Shown here piece after piece: positions 32,939 through 43,303 of a DNA stretch of 64,000 nt (its first letter is position 1; each line of letters opens with the position of its first letter). This DNA comes from Winogradskyella costae (GTDB lineage: Bacteria > Bacteroidota > Bacteroidia > Flavobacteriales > Flavobacteriaceae), in assembly GCF_013403865.1 (NCBI RefSeq), contig NZ_JABFDK010000004.1, positions 1 to 64,000 on the forward strand, read 5' to 3'. The notes beneath the pieces were generated by a model. It saw only the letters and a program-made list of their open reading frames with translations, was not told where the DNA came from and searched no databases. A program made the translations under genes and the position numbers.

Positions 32939-34480
32939 ATGAACAATAACATAAAAATCCTAAACGAAAAACTAGAACTTGCCAAACTTGGAGGTGGACA
33001 AGCACGAATAGACAAACAACATCAAAAGAAAAAATTAACAGCAAGAGAGCGCGTACTTTACTTACTAGACGAAGGTTCGTTTGAAGAGATTGGAGCCTTA
33101 GTGACCCATAGAACAAAAGATTTCGGGATGGCAGATCAGCAATTCTACGGAGATGGAGTTGTTACAGGTTATGGCACAGTTAATGGAAAATTGATTTACA
33201 TATTTGCTCAAGATTTTACTGTTTTTGGTGGTTCATTATCTGAAACACATGCCGAAAAAATCTGTAAAATTATGGATATGGCTGTTAATGTCGGAGCCCC
33301 AATTATTGGCCTTAACGATTCTGGTGGAGCACGTATTCAAGAAGGTGTACGTTCGTTAGGTGGTTATGCTGATATTTTCTATAGAAACGTTCAGGCATCT
33401 GGCGTTATACCTCAAATCTCTGCAATTATGGGGCCTTGTGCTGGTGGAGCGGTTTACTCCCCTGCTATGACCGATTTTACAATGATGGTTGAAGACACCA
33501 GTTATATGTTTGTAACAGGCCCAAATGTTGTAAAGACAGTTACTAATGAAGAAGTTACTAGTGAAGAATTAGGTGGTGCAAGTGTACACTCTTCAAAATC
33601 TGGTGTGGCTCACATTACATCTACAAATGATGTTGAATGTTTAGAGGATATCAAAAAGCTCTTAAGCTATTTACCGCAAAGTAATAAAGAAAAAGCTGAC
33701 GATATTCCTTTTGAACTTAACGATGAAGTCAGGGATAACCTAAATACGATTGTACCAGATAATCCTAATAAACCTTATGATATGCATCAGGTTATAAAAG
33801 GTATTATTGATGAAGACTCTTTTTACGAAATCCACAAAGATTATGCAGAAAATATCATTGTAGGTTTTGCGCGCTTAGCTGGGAAAAGTATTGGTATTGT
33901 TGCCAATCAACCTATGTTTTTAGCTGGAGTTTTAGATGTAAATAGTTCTAAAAAAGCTGCGCGGTTTGTACGTTTTTGTGATTGTTTTAATATTCCATTA
34001 TTAGTATTAGAAGACGTTCCTGGATTTTTACCTGGTACGGATCAAGAATGGAATGGTATCATTGTGAATGGCGCAAAATTACTCTATGCGTTTAGCGAAG
34101 CTACAGTGCCAAGAATTACGGTTATTACAAGAAAAGCTTATGGTGGAGCCTACGATGTAATGAACTCAAAGCATATTGGCGCAGACATGAATTTTGCGTG
34201 GCCTAATGCCGAAATTGCAGTTATGGGCGCTAAAGGTGCGGCAGAGATTATTTTTAAGCGTGAAATCTCTAAAGCGGACGATAAAGAAGCTAAATGGAAA
34301 GAGAAAGAAGCAGAATACGCTAAGTTATTTGCGAATCCATACAGCGCTGCCGAACGAGGTTTTGTAGATGACGTTATTCTACCCGAAAATACCAGACGAA
34401 AGTTAATTAAAGCGTTTAGTATGCTCGAAAATAAGGATGTTGTAAGACCAAACCGTAAGCATGGGAATATTCCACTTTAG
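32939..34480 (+). CDS. acyl-CoA carboxylase carboxyltransferase (beta) subunit
   Basis: A 513-residue carboxyltransferase of the propionyl-CoA carboxylase beta type, with both crotonase-like halves in one chain. Conserved parts include T-A-R-E-R-V near residue 30, F-G-G-S-L-S-E near 97, [11 protein letters not shown] near 122, [11 protein letters not shown] near 165 and R-K-A-Y-G-G-A-Y near 400. It lies 128 bases after the biotin carboxylase. The substrate, propionyl-CoA or a longer acyl-CoA, cannot be read from sequence with certainty. Confidence 0.92.
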   Translation: MNNNIKILNEKLELAKLGGGQARIDKQHQKKKLTARERVLYLLDEGSFEEIGALVTHRTKDFGMADQQFYGDGVVTGYGTVNGKLIYIFAQDFTVFGGSLSETHAEKICKIMDMAVNVGAPIIGLNDSGGARIQEGVRSLGGYADIFYRNVQASGVIPQISAIMGPCAGGAVYSPAMTDFTMMVEDTSYMFVTGPNVVKTVTNEEVTSEELGGASVHSSKSGVAHITSTNDVECLEDIKKLLSYLPQSNKEKADDIPFELNDEVRDNLNTIVPDNPNKPYDMHQVIKGIIDEDSFYEIHKDYAENIIVGFARLAGKSIGIVANQPMFLAGVLDVNSSKKAARFVRFCDCFNIPLLVLEDVPGFLPGTDQEWNGIIVNGAKLLYAFSEATVPRITVITRKAYGGAYDVMNSKHIGADMNFAWPNAEIAVMGAKGAAEIIFKREISKADDKEAKWKEKEAEYAKLFANPYSAAERGFVDDVILPENTRRKLIKAFSMLENKDVVRPNRKHGNIPL

Positions 34481-34492
34481 AAATTGAATCTG

Positions 34493-34545
34493 AACTTAAA
34501 ATCGAAATTATATCTCACGTGAAAACTTAATTTCGATTTCAAGTT
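34493..34545 (+). terminator. long stem after the carboxylase operon
   Basis: AACTTAAAATCGAAATT (34493-34509) and AATTTCGATTTCAAGTT (34529-34545) are complementary at 16 of 17 positions with a 19-base loop. It starts 12 bases after the carboxyltransferase stop codon. No T run follows, so it may protect the mRNA 3' end rather than terminate transcription. Confidence 0.45.
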
Positions 34546-34558
34546 AGAGTATAGAATC

Positions 34559-34592
34559 AAGACCTTTCAAGTTATAACAATTTGAAAGGTCT
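34559..34592. terminator. bidirectional terminator between carboxylase and amidohydrolase genes
   Basis: AGACCTTTCAA (34560-34570) pairs with TTGAAAGGTCT (34582-34592) over an 11-bp stem with a loop of 11 bases. The stem is almost the same sequence as the terminator at 23481-23515. T-rich flanks are short on both sides. Convergent genes end at 34480 and 34638. Confidence 0.65.
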
Positions 34593-34637
34593 CTTTAGTG
34601 TAACGCGTAATAATACTCATTCAACTCTAAATTTTAC

Positions 34638-35726
34638 CTATTCAGGAAACTTACTTTTATCTATTCCTGGTACAATTCTCAACGCATTTTTATAATACAC
34701 TTTTTTTAAAACATCATCTGATAAATCCAAACCATACATTGGCCAAAACGCGTGGTATTTTTTATGATAAGGAAAATATTCATCATCAGATTCCAACACT
34801 CTAAAATAGGTTGGGAATTCTTCAGGCTTCCAACTGTCTTTTCCAAATAAAATTCGGTCTTGGTATTTTTCAAAAAATGCTTTGGCAAATCTTGGTTGGC
34901 GACCAAGCTCTGCGATGATAGCTCCGATACCAACATTCATATTTGGCATGTCATCTAATAACTCACCTAAATGACCTAAATCATTAGCAAACCACCCCAT
35001 ATGCGCATTAATAAACGTAGTATTCTTATGCTTTTTAAACATGGTATGTTGCTCTTGTATAATCTGCTCCCACGGTACAGGATCTGTAGCACTCCTTTTA
35101 CGTCTTGGATTTAATTTTAACTCTAACCAACGTTCATTATTACTATCAAAATCTGCCCAAAATAATTTAGGATCTGCTGAGTGAATTAAAACAGGAATAC
35201 CTAGTTCTCCGCATTTTTCCCAAATGGCATCTAATCGAGAATCATCGACCGTCAATCGTTTACCATCAGAATCATTGTTACGTAGTCCTAAACTTTTATA
35301 GACTTTAAGTCCAACAGCACCTGCTTTTACATCGGCTTCTAATTGTTTTACCGTTTTTTCTATCCAACCTTTAGCTCCTGCACCTTCAAAATCGATATTA
35401 CAAAATAACACAAAGCGTCCTGGATAGTTGCGTTTTGCATTAGATATTGCTTTTACTAAATTGTCTCCAGTTCTTCCACTCAAATTAACCATGACTTGCA
35501 AATTCAAGGAATCCATTGCGGTAATAACGGGTTTTAGATCTTGCGTCGCCATTTTATATTGGTGACCATGTACATCTATAAATGGGAACTTAGCGCGATT
35601 AATTATTTTTCCTGGAACGACAAGTGTGGATTCAGGGTTGTAATCTTCAAAGGTGACTTCTTGCGCACTACTGAGATTAAAAATTAGTAAGGACCATAAA
35701 AAGAATGATAGAATTTTGAATTTCAT
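34638..35726 (-). CDS. secreted amidohydrolase-family protein
   Basis: A 362-residue protein with a signal peptide (cleavage near S-S-A-Q, residue 21) and an amidohydrolase-2-type TIM barrel. Metal-site candidates are D-V-H-G-H near residues 51-55, I-H-S-A near 181-184, and I-N-A-H-M-G-W near 238-244; G-K-D-S near 294-297 is the probable final Asp ligand. Family members are hydrolases or decarboxylases of small molecules. The gene stands alone with a terminator downstream. Confidence 0.85.
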   Translation of the reverse strand: MKFKILSFFLWSLLIFNLSSAQEVTFEDYNPESTLVVPGKIINRAKFPFIDVHGHQYKMATQDLKPVITAMDSLNLQVMVNLSGRTGDNLVKAISNAKRNYPGRFVLFCNIDFEGAGAKGWIEKTVKQLEADVKAGAVGLKVYKSLGLRNNDSDGKRLTVDDSRLDAIWEKCGELGIPVLIHSADPKLFWADFDSNNERWLELKLNPRRKRSATDPVPWEQIIQEQHTMFKKHKNTTFINAHMGWFANDLGHLGELLDDMPNMNVGIGAIIAELGRQPRFAKAFFEKYQDRILFGKDSWKPEEFPTYFRVLESDDEYFPYHKKYHAFWPMYGLDLSDDVLKKVYYKNALRIVPGIDKSKFPE

Positions 35727-35801
35727 AGAATTGAATTATTAAATGGGCCTAAATTTATACAAAACGTTATAGGTTTATAGTAGTTTACCTTGTGTTTAAC
35801 A

Positions 35802-37574
35802 CTATATTTTTGCCTGAAACGTGTACAAATCATAATAGCGTCCTTCTATTTTTAACAATTCATCGTGTGTGCCGCGTTCTGCAATTCGTCCATTTTCTAT
35901 CACTAAAATCTGATCTGCTTTTTTAATGGTACTTAAACGGTGTGCAATAACAATCGTCGTTCTGTTATTGGTTAATTCTGATAAACTTTTTTGAATTAAA
36001 CCTTCACTTTCTGTATCTAAGTTAGACGTTGCTTCATCTAAAATTATGATTTTAGGGTCTGCCAAAATAGCTCTTGCAATTGCGATACGTTGACGCTGGC
36101 CACCAGACAGCTTTACACCACGTTCACCAATCAACGTTTCTAAACCTTCGTCAAAACGATCTGTAAATTCATTAACATAAGCGGCTTTTACTGCTTTTTG
36201 TAATTGTGCTTCCGTTGCATTAGGTCTTGGAAACATAATGTTTTCTCTAATCGTACCTTCAAACAAAAATTCATCTTGTAACACGACACCCAAATTCCGC
36301 CTAAAACTACTTAATTTCACTTTAGATAAATCCTGACCATCAATGGTAATAATTCCTGAATCAGGATTTAAAAATGTAGCTGATAAACCAGCAATAGTAG
36401 ATTTACCAGATCCTGAACTTCCTACTAACGCTATTACAGATCCAGATGGTGCTTCAAAATTAATATCGTGTAAAACGGGTTTTCCTTTTTCATACGCAAA
36501 GGTGACATTATCAAACTTGATATCTCCTTTCATCGTTTCTAACACAATGGTTCTTTCTGCTTGATCGTCTTCTGTAGCCAAATTCATTAATTCTTCAGTA
36601 CGATCTAAACCTGCTAATGCTTCTGTTAATTGGCTACCGATGTTACTCATTTGAACTATTGGCGCAATCATAAATCCTAGAATTAGGGTAAAGAATAGAA
36701 ATTCACCTGCAGACATATCACCTATAATCATGTAATAACCACCAATTCCCATAATTCCTGTCGTTGCTACACCGATTAAAAAAGTTGACGAACTCGTCAT
36801 TAACGCGGTTGCTGTTAAACTTTTTTTAACGTTTTCATACAAGCGCTCTACACCTTTTTCAAACACTTGGTTTTCCTGCTCTTCAGCATTAAATGCTTTA
36901 ATTACGCGTACTCCTGCTAATGTTTCGGTTAACCGCCCGGTAACTTCAGCATTAATCTTTCCGCGATTTCTAAAAATGGGCCTAATGTATTTAAAAGCCT
37001 TTAAAGCCACGATTCCAAAAAGTGAAAGCGGCACAAAAACGAATAAAGTCATCCACGCATTTAGTTTTATTAATATCACCAAAGACACAATGGCTGTAAA
37101 CGTACCCCCAACAAGTTGCACCAATCCTGTACCAATTAAATTTCTAACCCCCTCTACATCTGTCATTATTCTAGACACTAATGCACCAGATTTTGTATTA
37201 TCAAAAAAACTAATCGGTAAGGCAAGTACTTTCTTTTGAACTTGTGCTCGTAATTCTGAAATAAGATATTGTGCTTGTACACTTAGAATTCGAGTTAATA
37301 AAAATGACGTTACGGCTTGTATCAAAATAGCAACTAATACAATACCAATAAGTGTGTAAAGTCCATCAAAATCTTTATTAGGCACCACATCATCTAGCAA
37401 CACTTTACTTTGCCATGGTAAAATAAGCCCTGATAAACTACGAATTACAATGAGTATCAAACCAATAAAAACTAATTTCCGCCTTGGCCAAATAATGGTT
37501 TTAAAAGCGGTTGCCATGGTTACTTTTGGCTTATCTGTGTTGGATCGTTTAGGTGAATCTTTGAAGTGTTGCAT
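35802..37574 (-). CDS. ABC exporter, permease fused to ATPase (MsbA-like)
   Basis: A 590-residue half transporter: six transmembrane segments in the first about 330 residues, then a nucleotide-binding domain. Walker A G-S-S-G-S-G-K-S is near residues 385-392, with signature L-S-G-G-Q-R-Q-R, Walker B I-I-I-L-D-E-A-T-S and H-loop A-H-R-L-S. It works as a homodimer, probably exporting lipids or drugs. It has a cytosolic N-terminal extension of about 30 residues. The gene is monocistronic as far as the spacing shows. Confidence 0.9.
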   Translation of the reverse strand: MQHFKDSPKRSNTDKPKVTMATAFKTIIWPRRKLVFIGLILIVIRSLSGLILPWQSKVLLDDVVPNKDFDGLYTLIGIVLVAILIQAVTSFLLTRILSVQAQYLISELRAQVQKKVLALPISFFDNTKSGALVSRIMTDVEGVRNLIGTGLVQLVGGTFTAIVSLVILIKLNAWMTLFVFVPLSLFGIVALKAFKYIRPIFRNRGKINAEVTGRLTETLAGVRVIKAFNAEEQENQVFEKGVERLYENVKKSLTATALMTSSSTFLIGVATTGIMGIGGYYMIIGDMSAGEFLFFTLILGFMIAPIVQMSNIGSQLTEALAGLDRTEELMNLATEDDQAERTIVLETMKGDIKFDNVTFAYEKGKPVLHDINFEAPSGSVIALVGSSGSGKSTIAGLSATFLNPDSGIITIDGQDLSKVKLSSFRRNLGVVLQDEFLFEGTIRENIMFPRPNATEAQLQKAVKAAYVNEFTDRFDEGLETLIGERGVKLSGGQRQRIAIARAILADPKIIILDEATSNLDTESEGLIQKSLSELTNNRTTIVIAHRLSTIKKADQILVIENGRIAERGTHDELLKIEGRYYDLYTFQAKI

Positions 37575-37642
37575 CCTTAGTTTAAAATTTACACAAAGAT
37601 ACGTTTAGAAATCCCCTTAAATAGCAATCATCAAACTGAAAT

Positions 37643-38086
37643 TTAATCTAACAGACGTCTGTGAAAATTAATCTGTCCTAAATGATAGGCCAGGTGCATC
37701 GCTAAATGTATTAGAACGTACGCTGTAGTTTTAGGTTCTTTAAAAACAGGAAGATTATAGTCTTTTTGTAAATCGGATTCACTTAAAGGTTGTAGCGTGT
37801 TTTCTATGACTATAATGGTTGCCTCAACTTGCTTTATCAATTCCATTCTTGAAACATATTTCAACGAAAACTCTAATTCACGTTGTCTAATATATTCAGT
37901 ATTCCCAAGAGTTGTACCTATAAAATGGTTCAGGTTTCCAACAAGGTGAAGACATAAATTTCCGGCAGAATTAGTCACTGATCCTTCTAATTTCCATATA
38001 TGAGATTCATCCTTATATAGATTAATCTCTTCAATTAATTTGTGAAGGTCTCTTTTAAATAAGTCTATTAATGTTTTACTGAGCAT
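37643..38086 (-). CDS. DinB-superfamily protein (DUF1572-like)
   Basis: A 147-residue helical protein. H-L-V-G-N-L-N-H-F near residues 47-55 and the C-terminal I-H-L-A-M-H-L-A-Y-H-L-G-Q-I near 126-139 supply the histidines of the DinB-type metal site. Members of this subgroup resemble bacillithiol transferases. It is divergent from the efflux pump at 38170, with 83 bases between them. Confidence 0.8.
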   Translation of the reverse strand: MLSKTLIDLFKRDLHKLIEEINLYKDESHIWKLEGSVTNSAGNLCLHLVGNLNHFIGTTLGNTEYIRQRELEFSLKYVSRMELIKQVEATIIVIENTLQPLSESDLQKDYNLPVFKEPKTTAYVLIHLAMHLAYHLGQINFHRRLLD

Positions 38087-38157
38087 TATATGTCAATATT
38101 AAATGTGAGTATCCGATATTAGAATAACATCTATCCAAAAGTAGCTAATATATATAT

Positions 38158-38165
38158 TACTTTTG
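38158..38165 (+). promoter_or_regulatory. -7 element TACTTTTG next to the efflux-pump start codon
   Basis: This matches TAnnTTTG and ends 4 bases before the ATG at 38170. If it is used, transcription would begin at or beside the start codon and the mRNA would be leaderless. No good TTG -33 box is seen. Confidence 0.35.
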
Positions 38166-38169
38166 CGCC

Positions 38170-39372
38170 ATGGAAAATAAAAAAAGGTCGCAATTAGAAT
38201 TTGTAGTATTAATGGCAGCATTGATGTCTATTGTTGCTTTATCTATTGATGCACTTTTACCGGCATTACCTAAAATTGGGGACTATCTAGGTAGTGTTAA
38301 TGAAACGGAAAACCAAAAACTTATTACAGCAATATTTTTAGGCTTAGGATTTGGACAACTTATTTTTGGACCATTATCAGATAGTTTTGGACGAAAACCA
38401 ATGGTTTATTTTGGATTTGGTGTTTTTATAATTGCTTCTATTATATGCATTACTACTAGAAATTTTGAAATAATGCTTTTGGGACGTGTGCTGCAAGGTG
38501 TTGGCTTATCATCACCTAGAACGATGAGTATTGCTATTGTACGAGATTCATATGATGGTGATCATATGGCAAAAATCTTATCTGTGGTAACTATGACTTT
38601 TATTTTAGTCCCTGTGATTGCCCCCATGTTAGGTCAGTTTTTATTAGGACATTTTGGATGGCAATCTATATTTATTGTTAATCTTATTTTTGGATCCTTG
38701 GTTATTCTATGGTTTTGGAGACGCCAACCCGAAACGCTTCACAAAAAATATCAGAAGACCTTTCGATTAGCCATTTTTAAATCTGGTGCCATTACATTCT
38801 TTAGAATAAAATCTGCGGTTATTTATACCTTACTTTCTGGTTTAGCCACAGGATCTTTTATGGTTTACTTAAGTACTTCTCAGCAAATTTTTCAAGTGCA
38901 ATATGGTTTGGGAGAGATGTTCCCTTATATTTTTGCCAGTTTGGCTGTAACGATTGGACTAGCAACCTTTTTAAATAGTGCCATTGTAATGCGCTTTGGC
39001 ATGTGGAATTTGGTAAATATTGCCTTATTGGTATTTGTGATTAACTCATTAACTTATGTCATCATATTTTGGTCTGGTGTAAATCCCCCTATAGAAATAC
39101 TCATTATATTTTTAATGCTTCAGTTTGCGAGTGTAGCGTTCTTATTTGGAAATTATAGAGCTTTAGCTATGCAACCTATGGGACACATTGCTGGTGTAGG
39201 ATCTGCACTTAATGGTTTTATATCTACCATAATGGCTGTACCAATTGCTAACTATATTGGTAGTTTTGTAAAAACGTCTGTCTTACCGCTTTTTATCGGT
39301 TTTTTTGTAACAGGAATTATTGGTTTGGTTTTATTCTATAGTGTAAAGAAACCAATAAGAGTGAAAGCATAA
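38170..39372 (+). CDS. multidrug efflux MFS transporter, Bcr/CflA type
   Basis: A 400-residue twelve-helix major facilitator of the Bcr/CflA drug:proton antiporter group. The first helix has S-I-D-A-L-L-P-A-L-P, a hallmark of this group. The loop 2-3 motif G-P-L-S-D-S-F-G-R-K-P and motif C-like V-P-V-I-A-P-M-L-G in helix 5 are present. It exports small hydrophobic compounds at the inner membrane. Confidence 0.9.
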   Translation: MENKKRSQLEFVVLMAALMSIVALSIDALLPALPKIGDYLGSVNETENQKLITAIFLGLGFGQLIFGPLSDSFGRKPMVYFGFGVFIIASIICITTRNFEIMLLGRVLQGVGLSSPRTMSIAIVRDSYDGDHMAKILSVVTMTFILVPVIAPMLGQFLLGHFGWQSIFIVNLIFGSLVILWFWRRQPETLHKKYQKTFRLAIFKSGAITFFRIKSAVIYTLLSGLATGSFMVYLSTSQQIFQVQYGLGEMFPYIFASLAVTIGLATFLNSAIVMRFGMWNLVNIALLVFVINSLTYVIIFWSGVNPPIEILIIFLMLQFASVAFLFGNYRALAMQPMGHIAGVGSALNGFISTIMAVPIANYIGSFVKTSVLPLFIGFFVTGIIGLVLFYSVKKPIRVKA

Positions 39373-39429
39373 TGTTTAAATTATCGCTTTCACTCTTATA
39401 GTTACATTTAATACATGGGTATACTCTGC

Positions 39430-42324
39430 TTATTTCAATATCACTTTTTGTGTTTTGTGCTGTGTTTTATTGTTTAATTCTACAATATAAACACCTGTAC
39501 TTAATCCACTCACATCAATGGCTTGAGATCTGCTAGATGTCATTAAACTTTCCGAAACAATTACACGTCCTTGCAAATCGTAAATCGTAGCCTTAGTTGC
39601 ACTTGCTAACTGCCCTGCAACAACAATTGTTTTATCTGCTTCGCTGGTATAAATATTTAACTGGTCTAAGGTATTATCTACTGTAGATAATGTGCTATTT
39701 GAAATCTGTAAGTAAAAGCGACCTGTACCACTTAAGTTAGTACTAGGTGTTAATGTATATTCTCCAGAGTTTAACAATGTAGATGTATTAGCTACAGTAT
39801 CTTCTAAATACACTAGTGTTGTATTCGCTAAGTTAGATGTGTTTATACTAAATGTAATTGCTTCTCCTTGGTTGGCATTTACCCCTAATGGAATTGAAAC
39901 AGACGTTAAATCTGTATTATTGATAGCTTGTAAAGCCATTGCTCTCCCTGTGTTTTCTTCAACTAAATGAGAGAATATAGGATAGTTTTCTGAATCGTCA
40001 CCATACACTGCAGCATCATAACCAGGATCTAAACCTAAACTAGCGTTAGTATTAAAGAATATACTTGTAGAATAGGTTTCAGAACCTATTAAGTTTAACT
40101 TAAAGAATTCACTGTCATTAGACGTTCTACCTGCAATATAATCATCATCTCCACTTAATGTACGCATAGCAGGTGTAAACTCAATAGATCCTCCTGCAGC
40201 ATTTGAAGCTACAAAAAAGCCTTGACCTGGTGCTATATTAAAGTTCTCTCCAGTTAATGCTGCGATAGTAGCTTTATTAATAACCGTAAAATTACTATTT
40301 GTTGGTGCTGCTCCTGAATAAATTCCGCTGTTGTAAGCATAAATAGCCACTGCAGAAGCATCTAATAAGGCGCCATTTGCAACACTTAAAAATAGATCTG
40401 CATCTACATAACTAGTGTATGGGTTACCAATAAGGTTCCATTCGCTTCCTAAAGCAGGATTAGCTATTGGGAAAGTTACAGTGCCATTCTCAGGAATTCC
40501 TGTAAAAGTTAAAAGGTCTCCATTATCTGTAGCAACTCTATAACCTTTAGCCTTAAGTAACACATCACTTGCTCCCATAAGGAAATTCTCATAAGCTGAA
40601 GCCGTAATATTATTATAAGGTGCAAAAGCGTAATATGTACCATTGTCTGCTATTTCAGTAGCATTTTCTCCATTAGTAATAAAGGTATCAAATGTTAAAC
40701 TTGTTGGCATTAAAGGAAGCGAAATTAAATCGTTTCCTCCCGTACCTGTACTCAATGTATTTACGTAACGCTCATAATTTACTGTACCATTAATAGTACC
40801 GTTTAAAATTAAACTTGAAAAACTATCAGATTCAGATGTTAAAGTCATAGCCTCGGTAACTGTTAAAATAACTTCAGAATCAATAGTTAAGCTAGCCCCT
40901 GCTTCTACCAATACTGATTTAACCTCTGCATCTGCACTAAGAACTGCATCAGTACCTGATTTTATGATTAACCCATAACAAGTATCTGTAGCTGCTGGAG
41001 CACCTGAAACGACTGAACCTTTAAAGTAATCCGTACCATCCCAAACAATATCAGAAATGAAACTTAATGTAAAATAATCGCCGTCAGCAAAAGAAACACC
41101 TGTTGCTGTTGCTGTATTATCTAAAACTGTTAAATTATAAGCTGTTGATGTAGTAAAAGTATCATTATTAGCTACAACTAATTGTAAGCCTTGGCAACCT
41201 TCTTCAGCTGCACTAATAGTAGTAATGTCAAATTCTACTGTTACTGTACCTAAATCTCCGGTTTCACTAACACGCCACTTAGACGTTAACTCTTGAGAGT
41301 TGTTTGCTGTGTTTGTAGCAAAATCATATGCTGGATCTTTAGTATCTTCTCCCCAAAACAAATACTCGCTATCATTTAAATCTGAAGCAGCACTGATACT
41401 AACAATTCCTGTTCCTCTAGAAGCTAAATGATTAGAACCATCTGATGCTTGGCCAATACCTGCTACATTGTGGTCAAAATCTCCATTACCAGTATTATCT
41501 TGTACATAAAAATCTTTAGAACCGTCTAAAGCTGTACCATATTTTGAAGATAAATAATTTTCAACAATGGTAGTTTCAGCTAAATTAAGTGATTTTGTGT
41601 ATAAAATAACTTCTGCGATGTCGCCGTTAAAACTATCACCTGACTGTCTACCAATACCGAAATCACTAAAGCTACGTAAAGTATTATTATAAGTAATAGA
41701 AGTAGATAATTCCGCATTTACATATTGATTTATGTCTGTACCGTTATAATCTTGCGTTATTACATACGGGGTATTATTTGCTAAGATTATTCCTGTTTCT
41801 TTGTCAAGAGTCCTTACAGTTTGATTAGATTGTGTTCCTCTTCCCCACAAACGTCCATTACTACTGGCCCAAATTCCAATAGATTTATCCTCTAATGCAC
41901 CTGAAAACGAAGTTCCAGATGGCCCCGCTTGTATAATACCTCTAGTACCACCACTAAAAGATGTTGATTTTAGCACAACAAATACACTTACTTGATTACT
42001 AAATCCGACACCAGTGGCTAAGATTCTATCATCATTGCCATCAAAATTTAAAGCTGAATAGCCATTTATTGCGTTTGTCTTTAATTTAGGTTTATAACTT
42101 CCGCTACCTTGTAAAGCATCATTACCTTCACCAGAAGCATCATTCCATTGTTGTATCAATGAGTTATTATCAGCTGGAATTGTACCTGCATCTGTATAAG
42201 TACTATTTTCGGCCTTTAGCCATATTTCGTTATCTGTAGTGACTCCTCCTGGCCCTGATTGGGCGATACAAAAAGTTGATAATACTAAAAAAAGGCCTGT
42301 GTATACTTTTGTTTTTGTATTCAA
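39430..42324 (-). CDS. T9SS-secreted protein with LamG-like domain and type A sorting domain
   Basis: A 964-residue secreted protein. It has an N-terminal signal peptide (cleavage after C-I-A-Q) and a concanavalin/LamG-like domain in the first about 260 residues (W-N-D-A-S-G-E-G-N-D-A, then L-N-F-D-G-N-D-D). A middle region has repeated beta-sandwich character. A C-terminal type IX sorting domain of about 80 residues (I-Y-D-L-Q-G-R-V ... D-V-S-G-L-S-T-G-V-Y-I-V) ends in K-V-I-L-K. It is exported across the outer membrane and probably anchored at the surface or released. The ligand is unknown. Confidence 0.88.
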   Translation of the reverse strand: MNTKTKVYTGLFLVLSTFCIAQSGPGGVTTDNEIWLKAENSTYTDAGTIPADNNSLIQQWNDASGEGNDALQGSGSYKPKLKTNAINGYSALNFDGNDDRILATGVGFSNQVSVFVVLKSTSFSGGTRGIIQAGPSGTSFSGALEDKSIGIWASSNGRLWGRGTQSNQTVRTLDKETGIILANNTPYVITQDYNGTDINQYVNAELSTSITYNNTLRSFSDFGIGRQSGDSFNGDIAEVILYTKSLNLAETTIVENYLSSKYGTALDGSKDFYVQDNTGNGDFDHNVAGIGQASDGSNHLASRGTGIVSISAASDLNDSEYLFWGEDTKDPAYDFATNTANNSQELTSKWRVSETGDLGTVTVEFDITTISAAEEGCQGLQLVVANNDTFTTSTAYNLTVLDNTATATGVSFADGDYFTLSFISDIVWDGTDYFKGSVVSGAPAATDTCYGLIIKSGTDAVLSADAEVKSVLVEAGASLTIDSEVILTVTEAMTLTSESDSFSSLILNGTINGTVNYERYVNTLSTGTGGNDLISLPLMPTSLTFDTFITNGENATEIADNGTYYAFAPYNNITASAYENFLMGASDVLLKAKGYRVATDNGDLLTFTGIPENGTVTFPIANPALGSEWNLIGNPYTSYVDADLFLSVANGALLDASAVAIYAYNSGIYSGAAPTNSNFTVINKATIAALTGENFNIAPGQGFFVASNAAGGSIEFTPAMRTLSGDDDYIAGRTSNDSEFFKLNLIGSETYSTSIFFNTNASLGLDPGYDAAVYGDDSENYPIFSHLVEENTGRAMALQAINNTDLTSVSIPLGVNANQGEAITFSINTSNLANTTLVYLEDTVANTSTLLNSGEYTLTPSTNLSGTGRFYLQISNSTLSTVDNTLDQLNIYTSEADKTIVVAGQLASATKATIYDLQGRVIVSESLMTSSRSQAIDVSGLSTGVYIVELNNKTQHKTQKVILK

Positions 42325-42632
42325 AATTATAAGTTAATTAATTAATATAAAACAGCAATAATACAATAACTACTATTAAGCACAAAATAAATCCGACAAA
42401 ATGATATTTTTTGTAAGAAAAGAAACACATAAAACACACTAAAAACACATAAACAACTCACTACTAAAACAGTAACAACTCAAAATTTAATCCGTTTAAT
42501 GGTTCTAAAATGTAGCTATTAACTTAATAAAAAAGATATTTGTGTTAAAAAAAGAGACCATTAGCAAAAAAGATGGTGCTGCTCTCGCGTACCTTAAACG
42601 ATTAAGAAACCGCTCTGAACAAGGCGTTCAAT
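42325..42632. other. 308-base gap upstream of the T9SS gene
   Basis: The half next to the T9SS gene is very AT-rich and must hold its leftward promoter, but I find no convincing consensus box. The half next to the Sua5-like gene contains a start-less open frame of about 45 codons (K-K-E-T-I-S-K-K-D-G-A-A-L-A ...) running rightward into the end of that gene. I do not call it a gene. No repeat of the attC type is present. Confidence 0.35.
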
Positions 42633-43253
42633 TTAAAAAATCTCTAAGCTCCCCTTACCTTCTCTTACAACAATAGGTGTATCTTCGGATAAATCGATAA
42701 TCGTTGAGGCTTCATTATCTCCGTAGCCACCGTCAATAACTAAATCAACTAAATTATCCCATTTTTCAAGAATGAGCTCAGGGTCTGTTGTATACTCTAG
42801 TACATCATCCTCGTCTCTTATAGATGTTGAAACTATTGGATTACCTAATGCCGTAACAATCGCTAAGGCAATAGAATTATCTGGAACTCGGATTCCGACA
42901 GTTTTTCGTTTTTTAAAAGGGTTTGGTAAGTTTTTAGATCCTGGCAAGATAAAAGTATATGGTCCAGGTAAGGCACGTTTTAAAATTTTAAACGTAGTGG
43001 TATCAATTTGCTTTACGTAGTCACTTAAATTACTTAAATCTTCACAAACAAATGAAAAATTAGACTTTTCTAACTTAACTCCCTTTATTTTAGCAATACG
43101 CTCTAAAGCTTTTATATTAGTAATATCACATCCTAAACCATAAACGGTGTCTGTTGGATAGATTATTAATCCTCCATTTCTTAATACTTTAACTACTTTT
43201 TGAATCTCTCTCGGATTCGGGTTTTCTGGATATATTTTAATAAACTCGGCCAT
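42633..43253 (-). CDS. L-threonylcarbamoyladenylate synthase-type protein (Sua5/YciO/YrdC)
   Basis: A 206-residue protein of the Sua5/YciO/YrdC family. Members make threonylcarbamoyl-AMP for the t6A modification of tRNA. The substrate pocket motif Y-P-T-D-T-V-Y-G-L-G-C-D is at about residues 33-44, with K-R-A-L-P-G-P-Y-T-F-I near 88 and I-V-S-T-S-I near 138. It lacks the C-terminal Sua5 domain and looks more like YciO/YrdC, so an alternative role cannot be excluded. Confidence 0.85.
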   Translation of the reverse strand: MAEFIKIYPENPNPREIQKVVKVLRNGGLIIYPTDTVYGLGCDITNIKALERIAKIKGVKLEKSNFSFVCEDLSNLSDYVKQIDTTTFKILKRALPGPYTFILPGSKNLPNPFKKRKTVGIRVPDNSIALAIVTALGNPIVSTSIRDEDDVLEYTTDPELILEKWDNLVDLVIDGGYGDNEASTIIDLSEDTPIVVREGKGSLEIF

Positions 43254-43303
43254 AATATGTATCTTTCAAATACGTTATACAAAGTAACTATATTTTTTTC
43301 AAT

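Noticed and set aside
42532..42676. Rightward open frame K-K-E-T-I-S-K-K-D-G... as a gene
   Set aside because: It has no ATG, only a GTG in poor context. It runs antisense into the conserved Sua5/YrdC gene and resembles no family I know.
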